This document shows, piece after piece, positions 27,427 through 35,907 of a stretch of DNA of 64,000 nt. The stretch lies in contig NZ_VLKR01000023.1 of assembly GCF_007830445.1 (NCBI RefSeq), forward strand, positions 49,613 to 113,612, in the 5' to 3' direction. Below the pieces are notes generated by a model. The model ran no database searches, had not been told where the DNA came from, and saw only the letters and a list, made by a program, of their open reading frames with translations. The stretch comes from Sphingobacterium siyangense (GTDB lineage Bacteria > Bacteroidota > Bacteroidia > Sphingobacteriales > Sphingobacteriaceae). Position numbers and translations under genes: made by a program. Within the stretch, counting starts at the first letter, position 1. Each line of letters starts with the position of its first letter.

Positions 27427-28662
27427 ATGTTAAAGGAAAAAAAAGCCATTCATTACCTCCTCAGCGCTCCCGTAATAGTTGCTGCACTGGGGTATTTCGT
27501 CGATATTTACGACCTGCTGCTTTTTGGAATTGTCAGGATCCCGAGTCTTACAGACTTGGGTCTTGACGAACAAGGGCTTTCGGAAGAGGGCGCCAGCATC
27601 CTCAATTGGCAGATGTGCGGCCTGCTACTCGGTGGAGTAGTTTGGGGTGTGCTGGGAGATAAAAAAGGGCGCCTTTCGGTGCTCTTTGGTTCTATCATTA
27701 CCTACTCTATTGCCAACTTTGCCTGTGGATTTGTGCAGGATGTCACAACTTACAAACTCTTTCGATTTGTCGCCGGTATCGGTTTGGCCGGCGAACTCGG
27801 TGCAGGAATCACCCTAGTTTCCGAGAGCTTACCTAAAAAGCTACGTGCCATAGGCACTTCCGTTGTTGCAGGAGTTGGTTTGCTTGGTGCCGTAGCCGCC
27901 TATTTCACGGTCGAACTTTTTAGCTGGCGATATGCCTACTTTGCCGGAGGTGGCCTAGGATTATTATTATTGATTCTACGCATTGGCGTATTCGAATCAG
28001 GACTGTACAAATCCATGAAAGGTTTTGATGGGCTTCAAAAAGGTAATATTATTTCCTTCTTTACCAATAAGGACCGGCTGAAACTCTATCTCAAATGCAT
28101 CGGAATCGGCCTTCCGACCTGGTATATCATCGGTATTTTGACCACATTTAGTAATGAGTTTGGCAAAGCAATGCATATAGCCGAGCCGATCAAACCTGGC
28201 CTCAGTGTCATGTGGTGTTATGTTGGATTGGCCCTGGGAGATTTTTTGAGCGGTTTCATTAGCTATTACCTCTCTTCGCGCCGCCGTGCCATTGCATTAT
28301 TCATGATATTCACCCTGGCGGGAAGCCTGATTTATCTGTATGGTGGTATACAAAGCGCCACAGGACTATATATCATGTGTGGCTGGCTTGGTTTTGGAAT
28401 TGGCTATTGGGCGATGTTTGTCACCATAGCCGCCGAACAATTTGGTACAAACATCCGGGCTACTGCGGCGACGACGATACCAAATATCGTACGTGGTACA
28501 GTCATTGGCATGACGACCTTATACGCTTTCTTAAAGCCATTTGTTTTTGAACTCCATGCTGCTGCAATAGTTGGTATCATTTGTTTCGCGATCGGTTTTT
28601 ATTGCATCAATACTGTTCCTGAAACACATGATAAGGATCTGAATTTTATCGAGCCCGAATAA
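27427..28662 (+). CDS. MFS transporter
   Basis: 411 residues, 12 predicted TM helices. Motif A is visible as 'GVLGDKKGRLSVLFGS', followed by 'FRFVAGIGLAGELGAGITLV', the pattern of the sugar/metabolite:proton symporter branches of MFS. It starts 12 bp after the 792-residue protein and ends the operon; a strong hairpin follows at 28680. It probably moves the processed product of the SusCD locus across the inner membrane. Substrate unknown. Confidence 0.85.
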   Translation: MLKEKKAIHYLLSAPVIVAALGYFVDIYDLLLFGIVRIPSLTDLGLDEQGLSEEGASILNWQMCGLLLGGVVWGVLGDKKGRLSVLFGSIITYSIANFACGFVQDVTTYKLFRFVAGIGLAGELGAGITLVSESLPKKLRAIGTSVVAGVGLLGAVAAYFTVELFSWRYAYFAGGGLGLLLLILRIGVFESGLYKSMKGFDGLQKGNIISFFTNKDRLKLYLKCIGIGLPTWYIIGILTTFSNEFGKAMHIAEPIKPGLSVMWCYVGLALGDFLSGFISYYLSSRRRAIALFMIFTLAGSLIYLYGGIQSATGLYIMCGWLGFGIGYWAMFVTIAAEQFGTNIRATAATTIPNIVRGTVIGMTTLYAFLKPFVFELHAAAIVGIICFAIGFYCINTVPETHDKDLNFIEPE

Positions 28663-28679
28663 ACGGGCTATACGATAAA

Positions 28680-28709
28680 AGCGGGCTATTTGCTTAGAAA
28701 TAGCCCGCT
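28680..28709 (+). terminator. Bidirectional terminator after the MFS gene
   Basis: 12-bp perfect stem, AGCGGGCTATTT (28680-28691) and AAATAGCCCGCT (28698-28709), with a 6-base loop. It ends the SusCD locus 2 transcript. On the minus strand it is followed by a T-rich stretch, so it can also stop transcription arriving from the right. Confidence 0.75.
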
Positions 28710-28774
28710 CAATACCTATGGACAAATTTGATCCGTGTTTGAAAGAAGAACATCGTTCACCGCAAAAACCGGCT

Positions 28775-29317
28775 CTACCTTCCTGACAGTTTAATCTTTC
28801 CATCGCCATCAAAATCCGTATTATCCATCGCTCTTTTTAGATTCAACTGCTTCAATGATAAGCCTTCCTGCAATGTCAAGTCCGTCGCTTTTACCCGAAA
28901 TAATGGATAAGATAAGGGTTTTTCGCCCCATTCGAGTACAAAATGGTATCCATCCACGATCTTTTGATAATCATCGGTCTTAATGATCAAAATATTGTGA
29001 AAGGTTTGCTCTGGTCTAGCAGCATCGCTATCTTTAGAAATGCCCCTTGCTTTGTAGGTGGCGACAAACTTATAATAGTGATATTTGCCATTTACCGGAT
29101 TAAACACCAATTCTCTACTGTTATTTTCCTTGATCAAGTCCGCAAACGAATTTTCAAAATCATCCAGCATTTTATAGTTAAAATCCGTATTGATCTTATT
29201 GGTGACCAATATATAGTTTTTTTCATCTTTGGTCGCTAGATTGTCTTTCGCTTGATTTTGCGCAGCGGCCGAATAACAAGAGAACCAGACCAAGAGTAGT
29301 ACTATTAAATATCTCAT
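28775..29317 (-). CDS. Exported protein of unknown function with EF-hand-like tail
   Basis: 180 residues. Signal peptide MRYLIVLLLVWFSCYSAAAQ. A mixed alpha/beta domain follows, including 'GYHFVLEWGEKPLSYPLFRV'. The C-terminus has 'NTDFDGDGKIKL', a D-x-D-x-D-G loop of EF-hand/dockerin type that could bind calcium. No family is recognised. It is followed on the same strand only by the terminator of the SusCD locus 2 and appears to be monocistronic. Confidence 0.55.
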   Translation of the reverse strand: MRYLIVLLLVWFSCYSAAAQNQAKDNLATKDEKNYILVTNKINTDFNYKMLDDFENSFADLIKENNSRELVFNPVNGKYHYYKFVATYKARGISKDSDAARPEQTFHNILIIKTDDYQKIVDGYHFVLEWGEKPLSYPLFRVKATDLTLQEGLSLKQLNLKRAMDNTDFDGDGKIKLSGR

Positions 29318-29499
29318 GAATCTAATTTATTAAAATTTGAGGAGTATTTCCGGAGCTGGCCAGCAAACATTCTTTTTTCCCATCTGTAGGTGACACAAAC
29401 GGTGTACTTTTACACTATTCCAACAAATAGCTCCAATCGCTTATCACTGACGAAATATCCCAAGCCAATTAATCACTTTTACAGCGGCGGAAATTATGT

Positions 29500-30453
29500 C
29501 TATTCCTTCTCAAACCAACGCTTGAAGTCCGCAGCATGATAACGGCTGACAAATATATCTTCTTGCTGCTCAAAATCAGGTTTCAGTTCGATCGCCAATA
29601 TACTATTTTCTAAAGCACGATATTCTTTAATGATACTCCGATTAACGATATAACGCCTGTACATCAGATAATATTGATCATGGTCGAGTACTTTCATCAA
29701 TGTTTCGAGGCTATAGTTGTGCGTATACTCCTTACTACTCGTCAAGGTCAGCAGCTTTTTATCATTTGCAGAGCTTTTGATAAATGCAATGCCGTCAAGT
29801 GCGACATAGTTATCTTCATAACCATACTTAACGCCGAGACAAGGCGCGAGCTTGACCGAATCGGAAAGGTTCTCGCTCCTCTCGTCCTCCAATTTTAGTT
29901 GCAGTGCTTCATAGTTGACAATCATTTCCTTGAGCGCAGTCCGCTCCATTTCTGCCTCTAGGTATTGATCCTTCACAAATCGGGCAAATCGCATGACGTA
30001 GATCACCAGAAATAGCAGATTTAAAATGAAAATAAACAAAAACAGAAACCTAAATTCGTTGCGCATGTAAGGAATGAGTGCGCCCCAGCCTTTTGCGTTT
30101 AAGGGTAAAAATACCAGCATCACAAAAAGCACGGTAAGCAAAGCAGGCAGTATCACTCCATAGCCAATTTGCCTAATCAGACGAGGCTTAAAATCCGTCA
30201 GCCAGGATAGTCTCCTATCCATATACCGATTAAAAACATGTGCTCCCCAAAGGACACACATAACGATCAGCGAAGAAAGAAACCAATAGAGATAAAATTT
30301 TGGCGCTGAATACCGTGCGTCAAAAACAAGAAACTTGCTTGGTGAATAGAAAAAGTTACCCAACAGAATAGCCAAAAATAATTGGAGCCTGAGTGGTAGG
30401 TAGTTGACGTGAACCTCGGAATGAAATGTCTCAATAAGTTTTTTAGTTTGCAT
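29500..30453 (-). CDS. LytTR-family regulator with N-terminal membrane domain
   Basis: 317 residues. Four TM helices occupy about residues 24-155 (for example 'FLFLFIFILNLLFLVIYVM'), followed by a coiled linker ('EMERTALKEMIVNYEALQLK') and a C-terminal LytTR DNA-binding domain ('YEDNYVALDGIAFIKSSAND', 'LETLMKVLDHDQYYLMYRRY', 'IVNRSIIKEY'). It lacks the histidine-kinase and receiver domains of LytS/LytR pairs, so it probably senses and regulates alone. A 357-bp gap with a strong hairpin separates it from the divergent HNH gene. Confidence 0.85.
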   Translation of the reverse strand: MQTKKLIETFHSEVHVNYLPLRLQLFLAILLGNFFYSPSKFLVFDARYSAPKFYLYWFLSSLIVMCVLWGAHVFNRYMDRRLSWLTDFKPRLIRQIGYGVILPALLTVLFVMLVFLPLNAKGWGALIPYMRNEFRFLFLFIFILNLLFLVIYVMRFARFVKDQYLEAEMERTALKEMIVNYEALQLKLEDERSENLSDSVKLAPCLGVKYGYEDNYVALDGIAFIKSSANDKKLLTLTSSKEYTHNYSLETLMKVLDHDQYYLMYRRYIVNRSIIKEYRALENSILAIELKPDFEQQEDIFVSRYHAADFKRWFEKE

Positions 30454-30810
30454 AAAGTTCTCTTGGTTAAGGCAAACTAAAATAACTAATTTCCCAAATA
30501 ATAAATTAAAATAGCGCTGCAGGATTCCGTCAAAATTTACGGAATCCTGCTTTATTTTGCCTTTCTATTTGAATGTATACCACCATTCATGCTATAATCT
30601 CATTTTTACATAAGACACAAAAAACCGCCTTAAACAGCCTCAAAGCGATATTCTAGTTCAATCTCACTTACCATTCGTCGGTTTTTTCAACTTTTCACCT
30701 TGTCTTCGACGAAAGACCTTCCTAATTTTACAATAACGCAATTAATTATTGGATAGACAGCTACATCCAGGCCATTAGGCAAAAGCCATACGACTATAGA
30801 CCAATAAAAA
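30454..30810. promoter_or_regulatory. Divergent promoter region with a strong hairpin
   Basis: No gene is seen. It must hold the promoters of the LytTR gene (minus) and of the HNH gene (plus). It contains the 12-bp stem at 30519-30550, and a looser inverted repeat of AAAAAACCG (30619-30627) and CGGTTTTTT (30679-30687). Confidence 0.4.
30519..30550 (+). terminator. Strong hairpin with terminator features but no upstream plus-strand gene
   Basis: Perfect 12-bp stem GCAGGATTCCGT / ACGGAATCCTGC with an 8-base loop, followed on the plus strand by TTTATTTT. It has the form of an intrinsic terminator. It could be the end of a short transcript or an attenuator before the HNH gene. Confidence 0.5.
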
Positions 30811-31953
30811 ATGATTATGAGAAAATTAAGAATAACCTACGGACGGTCCTATCAAAACACTCCAATAGAACAATGTTTCTATTGCGAACGACATTTGAGC
30901 AGTCATCACAACTGGACCAACCTGCAGCGGTGCAATGACCTATTACGTCCATCGACAAGAATGAGTGGAAATAAGATTAGCGTTATTGTATGTCACACCT
31001 GCAAAAGAGCCAAATTGCAACTTGAACCCGAAGAGTTTATCGAAATACTGCAGGAGTGCTTTGACACCCAACAAGATTTTAAATATATAGATGTATCGCG
31101 GATCCAGATGGTCATCAAAAATCTTATTTACATCCTGGATTGTCTGGAGCCTGATCTCAACGGACGGAATCTCACGGTCGTCAAAAGAACGGACTTGGAA
31201 AAACCAATATTGAAATATCAGGTTGTGACCAGCGTTCAGTCTATTCAATCAAATACAGCACAAATTGATACTACGCTGACCTGTTATTACTGCAATAGAC
31301 CATTGGACGCCTCGCGGAAAGATCCCGATCGTCAGATCACCCGGGATCATGTACGCCCTATATCCAAACACCCCGAATCGAGACAGATTGTATTCAGCTG
31401 TCACCTATGCAACAACAGCAAGGCGAATGATGAGCCAGAAATTTTTGTGGCAAAACTAAAAATCGCGCATTATCACGAACAGAACTATAAAAAAATACCC
31501 AATCATCTACTGAGCACCATGATTGTCAATCTACAAGATTTGATCAAAAAGTCCCTCAAATCTTTTGCCCCATACCCAGCGCTAGACATCTTACATCACT
31601 ACGACCTTTCACTTCTGCGACAGCAGCTTCATGGTAAAAAGCGGCAACTTTGGCTCGACCGTATTGACGACTACGCTCTGCTGGAATTACTTTTACTGTG
31701 CCTCGGTACTCGAAACAAGCGATCAAGTGAGGGCTTGGCTCATGATGCGGCTTTTTTTAATATCCCACTCTGGCGAGAGCGACTGGAACTGGCATTGGAA
31801 ATCGGATGGATATCGGCGTTCTACCGCATCGATACGATCGATTTTCACGCGCTGATGGAGGAGCAAGAGTTTGATCAATTTTATATTCTAAGCGATCGGG
31901 GCCGGGCGGCCCTACAGCTGGAGACAGTCTGTAGTCAACAACAAAAAAAGTAA
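30811..31953 (+). CDS. Protein with tandem HNH-type zinc modules, probable nuclease
   Basis: 380 residues (ATG two codons later at 30817 is also possible). Two homologous zinc modules are visible. Module 1 has Cys22, Cys25, Cys61 and Cys64 but lacks the D-H pair. Module 2 has 'CYYCNRPL' (Cys158, Cys161), 'RDHVRPISK' (Asp179-His180), and 'CHLCNNSKAN' (Cys197, Cys200, Asn201/202), a complete HNH set. About 170 helical residues follow, ending in a winged-helix-like 'YILSDRGRAAL' segment. The gene is 2 bp from the next one, so both form an operon. A role in DNA cleavage is inferred from the HNH residues; target unknown. Confidence 0.65.
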   Translation: MIMRKLRITYGRSYQNTPIEQCFYCERHLSSHHNWTNLQRCNDLLRPSTRMSGNKISVIVCHTCKRAKLQLEPEEFIEILQECFDTQQDFKYIDVSRIQMVIKNLIYILDCLEPDLNGRNLTVVKRTDLEKPILKYQVVTSVQSIQSNTAQIDTTLTCYYCNRPLDASRKDPDRQITRDHVRPISKHPESRQIVFSCHLCNNSKANDEPEIFVAKLKIAHYHEQNYKKIPNHLLSTMIVNLQDLIKKSLKSFAPYPALDILHHYDLSLLRQQLHGKKRQLWLDRIDDYALLELLLLCLGTRNKRSSEGLAHDAAFFNIPLWRERLELALEIGWISAFYRIDTIDFHALMEEQEFDQFYILSDRGRAALQLETVCSQQQKK

Positions 31954-31955
31954 AC

Positions 31956-33110
31956 ATGATCCGATCATTAAACCAATTGGAAGACGCAATCCATGCGTAT
32001 GGCATACTGCAAGATAGTGGATCTGGAAGCACTATCCCTAGCGATGAATCCATTATAGTTGCTTGCGAAGCCCTGATCCGCGATTCGGAACAGCTGTATA
32101 TCAGCCATGCAAAATCAGGTATGGCCCGGGAGTCCTTTCGACGCTATTACACCAAATTCAGGCTCCTTTTCGATAAATTATATAAGTACAAATCCTATCA
32201 GCCAGATCATACCGTTGCAAAAATTCATGAAGGTATCTGGCAGAGTATTCACCATTTTAAAGAACATATGAATCCAATGGAAGAGCTCTCCCTATACGAT
32301 CAGCAGCTGCTCAAGGAGAGCAGTCTCGAAAAACTCGCTAAGCTATCTATGGATTTAAACGCCAAGCAACTGGACGAAGAATATCTTTTAGAAATCAACT
32401 ATGGACTACACAGTCTGTTTGATGAACATAAGCTGCCGCGGCTACTTTTTTATCATTGTGAATGGCTAGCGACCTTCCTTTCGGCTCTGGAAAGCCTCGC
32501 GCAGGATCAGCGTGACAAGCACTATGCGAAGCGCTTTATGGAGTTATTGATCCGCTACAATTTTAATTATCTAGGCCTTCGCAACCGCTGGCACGAGCAG
32601 CTCGAACGAAAACTCGCCCCCCTTTCAAAATCAGACCAAATATCCTCGCTATTGCTGCTGGAAAAGGAGATCACACACTACCGCCCCCTCCCCATGAGCA
32701 ATTATGATGTTGATCAGCCAAATCTCAAGACCATGATGAATGAATATATCGGAGCAGAACTGGATTATCTTGAAAAAATATCGAAACTAGAATCACAGGA
32801 AAGAGATACGCGCCAGGAGATTTCTGCTTCTTCCAGCGGAATTCATATGACACTAACAGGAGAAGGAATCACCTGCCTGTTCCACTATTCCAGCAAAGTC
32901 GGTCTTTTTAAGGACAAGCATAAGAGTGATGCTGCCGTAGGAGTAGCGCAACATATCGTCACCAAACGTGGTAACCATATTACTGCAAACCAGCTGACAA
33001 AATTCAACAAATTTGAACATATATTAAGCCTCTATCTCGTCGAGGACAAACTCAAAGAAATGCTACATTTCATAAAAAAAGATATTGAAGACGTTGAGCT
33101 AAGAAAATAA
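31956..33110 (+). CDS. Helical protein of unknown function, partner of HNH gene
   Basis: 384 residues, soluble, strongly helical, no signal. The C-terminal 90 residues ('LFHYSSKVGLFKDKHKSDAA', 'NKFEHILSLYLVEDKLKEML') resemble a small helical DNA- or protein-binding module, but I cannot name a family. It starts 2 bp after the HNH gene stop and is probably translated with it. The pair may be a defence or mobile-element unit. A GC-rich hairpin lies 54 bp downstream. Confidence 0.5.
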   Translation: MIRSLNQLEDAIHAYGILQDSGSGSTIPSDESIIVACEALIRDSEQLYISHAKSGMARESFRRYYTKFRLLFDKLYKYKSYQPDHTVAKIHEGIWQSIHHFKEHMNPMEELSLYDQQLLKESSLEKLAKLSMDLNAKQLDEEYLLEINYGLHSLFDEHKLPRLLFYHCEWLATFLSALESLAQDQRDKHYAKRFMELLIRYNFNYLGLRNRWHEQLERKLAPLSKSDQISSLLLLEKEITHYRPLPMSNYDVDQPNLKTMMNEYIGAELDYLEKISKLESQERDTRQEISASSSGIHMTLTGEGITCLFHYSSKVGLFKDKHKSDAAVGVAQHIVTKRGNHITANQLTKFNKFEHILSLYLVEDKLKEMLHFIKKDIEDVELRK

Positions 33111-33428
33111 TTCAAAAAAACACCTGCTTTATTACCTTTAAAAAAGCCTTTTTAGAAAAACTTGGGGGATTCCAGTTTATCCCCCTCCTACCCTCGGTCT
33201 AAGAGATAACCTCCTGAAGGCGAAAAGGCCGAATACCTAACATGAGGTCATTGTGAGTCCGATATTCTGTTCAACTGTGTCATTAAAAAAAATAACTGTC
33301 CCTTATCCCCTATTCTATTTCTAACAATCTCTTGAGGCGTTTTAAAAGCCGATTTCTTTCAAAAATCCTTCTACATGGAATGAAGTGATGTTGTCCTTAC
33401 TTTGCTTTCAGACTTACACAGTATAACA
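33111..33428. other. Intergenic region with a G5/C5 hairpin
   Basis: Contains GGGGGAT (33164-33170) and ATCCCCC (33179-33185) with an 8-base loop. On the minus strand the hairpin is followed by AAGTTTTTC, so it would terminate minus-strand transcription better than the plus-strand HNH operon. The remaining 240 bp probably carry the MauE gene promoter. No gene is seen. Confidence 0.4.
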
Positions 33429-33971
33429 ATGAAAGCGAAAAAGATTATATATCAGATCATCCTTATTACACTGATGGCACTTTGGATCCCGATCAGCCTG
33501 GACAAGTTTATGAACTATGAACTATTCAAGTCTGCGATGATACAGCAGCCATTTAGTGATCAGCTAGGTGAGTCCTTAGCCTATATCTTGCCAGCACTTG
33601 AGCTTGCTGTGGGGTTACTTTTTATCCTACCAAAGACAAGGTTATGGGCATTTAGTCTGTCATCGTTGTTGATGGTAGCTTTTGTAGCCTACGTAAGCTT
33701 AGCTGTCCTAAAAGTATGGGGCAAAATTCCCTGCGGTTGCGGGCTCGTATTCCATCAATTGGGCTGGGTGTCCCATCTCTGGCTGAATATCGGATTTTTA
33801 CTGATTAGCCTGCTCGGCTTAGCGCTTGAGCTATATTTTCATAAAAATGAAACTCCAAAAAGTCGAATCTTGAAAAATAGTGCCGACATCGATTTCACCG
33901 GTGGACAATCGGTCAATGAAACAAAAGTTCCAGTAGAACTGAAAACCATTCCTAGGTTACAAAAAGAATAG
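33429..33971 (+). CDS. MauE/DoxX-like membrane protein
   Basis: 180 residues from ATG 33429 (the frame opens nine codons earlier, but this start gives the expected basic N-terminus MKAKKIIYQ). Four TM helices, a helix-1 to helix-2 loop with 'IQQPFSDQLGESLAYILPAL', and a 'IPCGCGL' motif (Cys102, Cys104) identify the MauE-like redox branch of the DoxX superfamily. In MauE this family helps form disulfides. A DUF6520-like Cys-containing peptide is encoded 180 bp downstream, and a TlpA-like thioredoxin gene lies in the facing operon, which makes a thiol-redox role plausible. Confidence 0.75.
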   Translation: MKAKKIIYQIILITLMALWIPISLDKFMNYELFKSAMIQQPFSDQLGESLAYILPALELAVGLLFILPKTRLWAFSLSSLLMVAFVAYVSLAVLKVWGKIPCGCGLVFHQLGWVSHLWLNIGFLLISLLGLALELYFHKNETPKSRILKNSADIDFTGGQSVNETKVPVELKTIPRLQKE

Positions 33972-34152
33972 TGTACCAGATCAACAGCGGAACTTGGATT
34001 CAAGGCTAATCCGGGTGAAGGGCGCGTCTGCCAAAAGACACTTATGATGGTATTCCGGCGCTGTTGTCGACGGCTACGTACAGAAAACCGACGCATCGAA
34101 GGGATAAGAAAGAAATTTAAAAAACTAAAGTAAAGACTTAAAAATTAAAAAC

Positions 34153-34485
34153 ATGAAAAATTCAGTAAATTCCATTAAAAAACACGGCTTGGCCGTATTT
34201 GCCATGACACTTTTATTAGGTTATGGAGGTTTTAGTTATGCAAAATCAATGTTTGCAACAAACTGGTATTTAATTCAGACTCAAGGAACAAATCCTGATG
34301 ATGACACCATTGGTGCCGTAACGATGGATCCAAGCCAAGGAGGGGAATGCGAAAGCGAACCGCATCCTGAGCGTTGTACTATCCAGTTACAAAATGACAA
34401 TAACTTTAATCTAGACGGAGTGCAGGTTTCAGCTGCCAAAGCCCTTCCGGGTGTCTCCGAATTAGATCGCACAAACTACAAATAA
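34153..34485 (+). CDS. DUF6520-like exported peptide
   Basis: 110 residues. Signal peptide with 'FAMTLLLGYGGFSYAKS', then a mature peptide of about 80 residues with two cysteines (Cys66, Cys75) and a 'DDDTIGAV' start. Length and layout fit DUF6520 proteins, small exported Bacteroidota peptides often found beside MauE-like genes. Function unknown; the Cys pair may form a disulfide with help from the neighbouring MauE-like protein. Transcript ends at the hairpin at 34504. Confidence 0.65.
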   Translation: MKNSVNSIKKHGLAVFAMTLLLGYGGFSYAKSMFATNWYLIQTQGTNPDDDTIGAVTMDPSQGGECESEPHPERCTIQLQNDNNFNLDGVQVSAAKALPGVSELDRTNYK

Positions 34486-34503
34486 TCATTAAACTTCAAA
34501 AAA

Positions 34504-34532
34504 TGGCCTCATATCTAAACGATATGAGGCCA
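34504..34532. terminator. Bidirectional terminator between convergent genes
   Basis: 12-bp perfect stem TGGCCTCATATC / GATATGAGGCCA with a 5-base loop. It has an A-run to the left and a T-rich stretch to the right, so it serves both the DUF6520-like gene (plus) and the SusD gene (minus), whose stop is 7 bp away. Confidence 0.85.
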
Positions 34533-34538
34533 ATTAAT

Positions 34539-35903
34539 TTATCTCGGAAATTGAATAACTTTTGAGTTAACAATAACATTATTGGGCACCAAAAATGTAA
34601 ATTTCAAGTCTTTTGCCATTAGCGTATACATTTTTCCAGCTAACGTACGATGAAGTTGAATATTACGGTTCTCTATAAAATTAAACCGTCTCAGATCAAT
34701 CCATCGAAGCCCTCTTATCAGTAGCTGTTTGCGTCTCTCTAGCAATACCAGATCCAACGCCGCGTTTTTTTCCAACCCTTTGTATTCTTGGTAGGTATTC
34801 TTTGCAAAACGTGTTACCAACAACTCATTTAACTTATCTAACCCCAATTGTACTTGTCCTGCTCTGATCAAACATTCTGCATAAATCAAATACACTTCAT
34901 CCAACGCCAAGCCGGTGAATACACTACTGGACCCTACATATGAACCTTTGTAAGAATATAAACCATCCGATTCCAGCTTGAAGAATAAATTTTTCCGAAG
35001 ATCGTTCTCGGCATAACTTGTTATAAGATCAGCATTTATCCGTCCTTTGGTAGGCGCTACGGATTCGGTTGAATAGCCTTGATCATAGAAAAGAATCTCT
35101 GAATTACCTACACCTCTACTTGGGAACGAGTAACGGCTACTTGCCGAAAAGTTTTGATAATTCAATAATTTACCAGCACCGTCGAGTACCGTTTTTGCTG
35201 CCTCCAACGCATCATTGTAGCGTCCCATAGCGAGATATACACGAGCCAACATTGCATTAGCAGTACTTTTTGACGGCTGATAAAAATCAGTCGATTCAAC
35301 ACCCAGCAATTGCTGTGCAGCTAAAAGATCTTCCAAAATACTATTATACGTCTCCGATACCGAAGAACGAATCGACACTTCCTGCGGATCGGCGGACTTG
35401 CGTAAGGGCAAGCCATAGGCGTTGTGTTCCTCATCCCCTATTGGCGCTGCAAACTCGCTAGCCAGCTGAAAGTTGGCATTAGCCCGATGGAACAATGCCT
35501 TTCCTTTAACCTGATCGTACACGTTTGCATTAGCGGCGATACGTTCAATTTTGGAAAGCCCTTCCAAGATAATATGAGCCGACAAAATCCGCTTGTAACC
35601 ATAATTCCAATCCGGACATTCAGTACCCATAAATCTTTCATCCTGCCAGCGGTAAGCATTCTTTTCACCAAAGGTCGTGAGCAGATCCCAAGCACTTTCA
35701 CTTAACGTAAATTCCTCGGCAGCGGCCGATCGCATCGAAGCAGCACTGCTTCCACTAAAAAGGCTTACATCGCCTAAAAGCAAGTTAAAATCATCTAAAG
35801 ATTCTGGGATCACCTGCTTACGATCTCTCTTTATATCTAAAAAATCTGGATTGCATGCTGATGTCAACGCAATAGTCAATCCCAGTATGATTAATTTTTT
35901 CAT
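34539..35903 (-). CDS. susD-like: SusD/RagB-family lipoprotein (locus 3)
   Basis: 454 residues, shorter than the other two SusD proteins here. Lipoprotein signal with Cys17 (IALTSACNPDFLDIKRDRKQ). TPR-like helices ('KGKALFHRANANFQLASEFA') and a C-terminal 'LLERRKQLLIRGLRWIDLRR' block fit the compact SusD branch that goes with TlpA-linked SusC proteins. It is last in the TlpA-SusC-SusD order and 4 bp after SusC. Confidence 0.9.
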   Translation of the reverse strand: MKKLIILGLTIALTSACNPDFLDIKRDRKQVIPESLDDFNLLLGDVSLFSGSSAASMRSAAAEEFTLSESAWDLLTTFGEKNAYRWQDERFMGTECPDWNYGYKRILSAHIILEGLSKIERIAANANVYDQVKGKALFHRANANFQLASEFAAPIGDEEHNAYGLPLRKSADPQEVSIRSSVSETYNSILEDLLAAQQLLGVESTDFYQPSKSTANAMLARVYLAMGRYNDALEAAKTVLDGAGKLLNYQNFSASSRYSFPSRGVGNSEILFYDQGYSTESVAPTKGRINADLITSYAENDLRKNLFFKLESDGLYSYKGSYVGSSSVFTGLALDEVYLIYAECLIRAGQVQLGLDKLNELLVTRFAKNTYQEYKGLEKNAALDLVLLERRKQLLIRGLRWIDLRRFNFIENRNIQLHRTLAGKMYTLMAKDLKFTFLVPNNVIVNSKVIQFPR

Positions 35904-35907
35904 TTTC

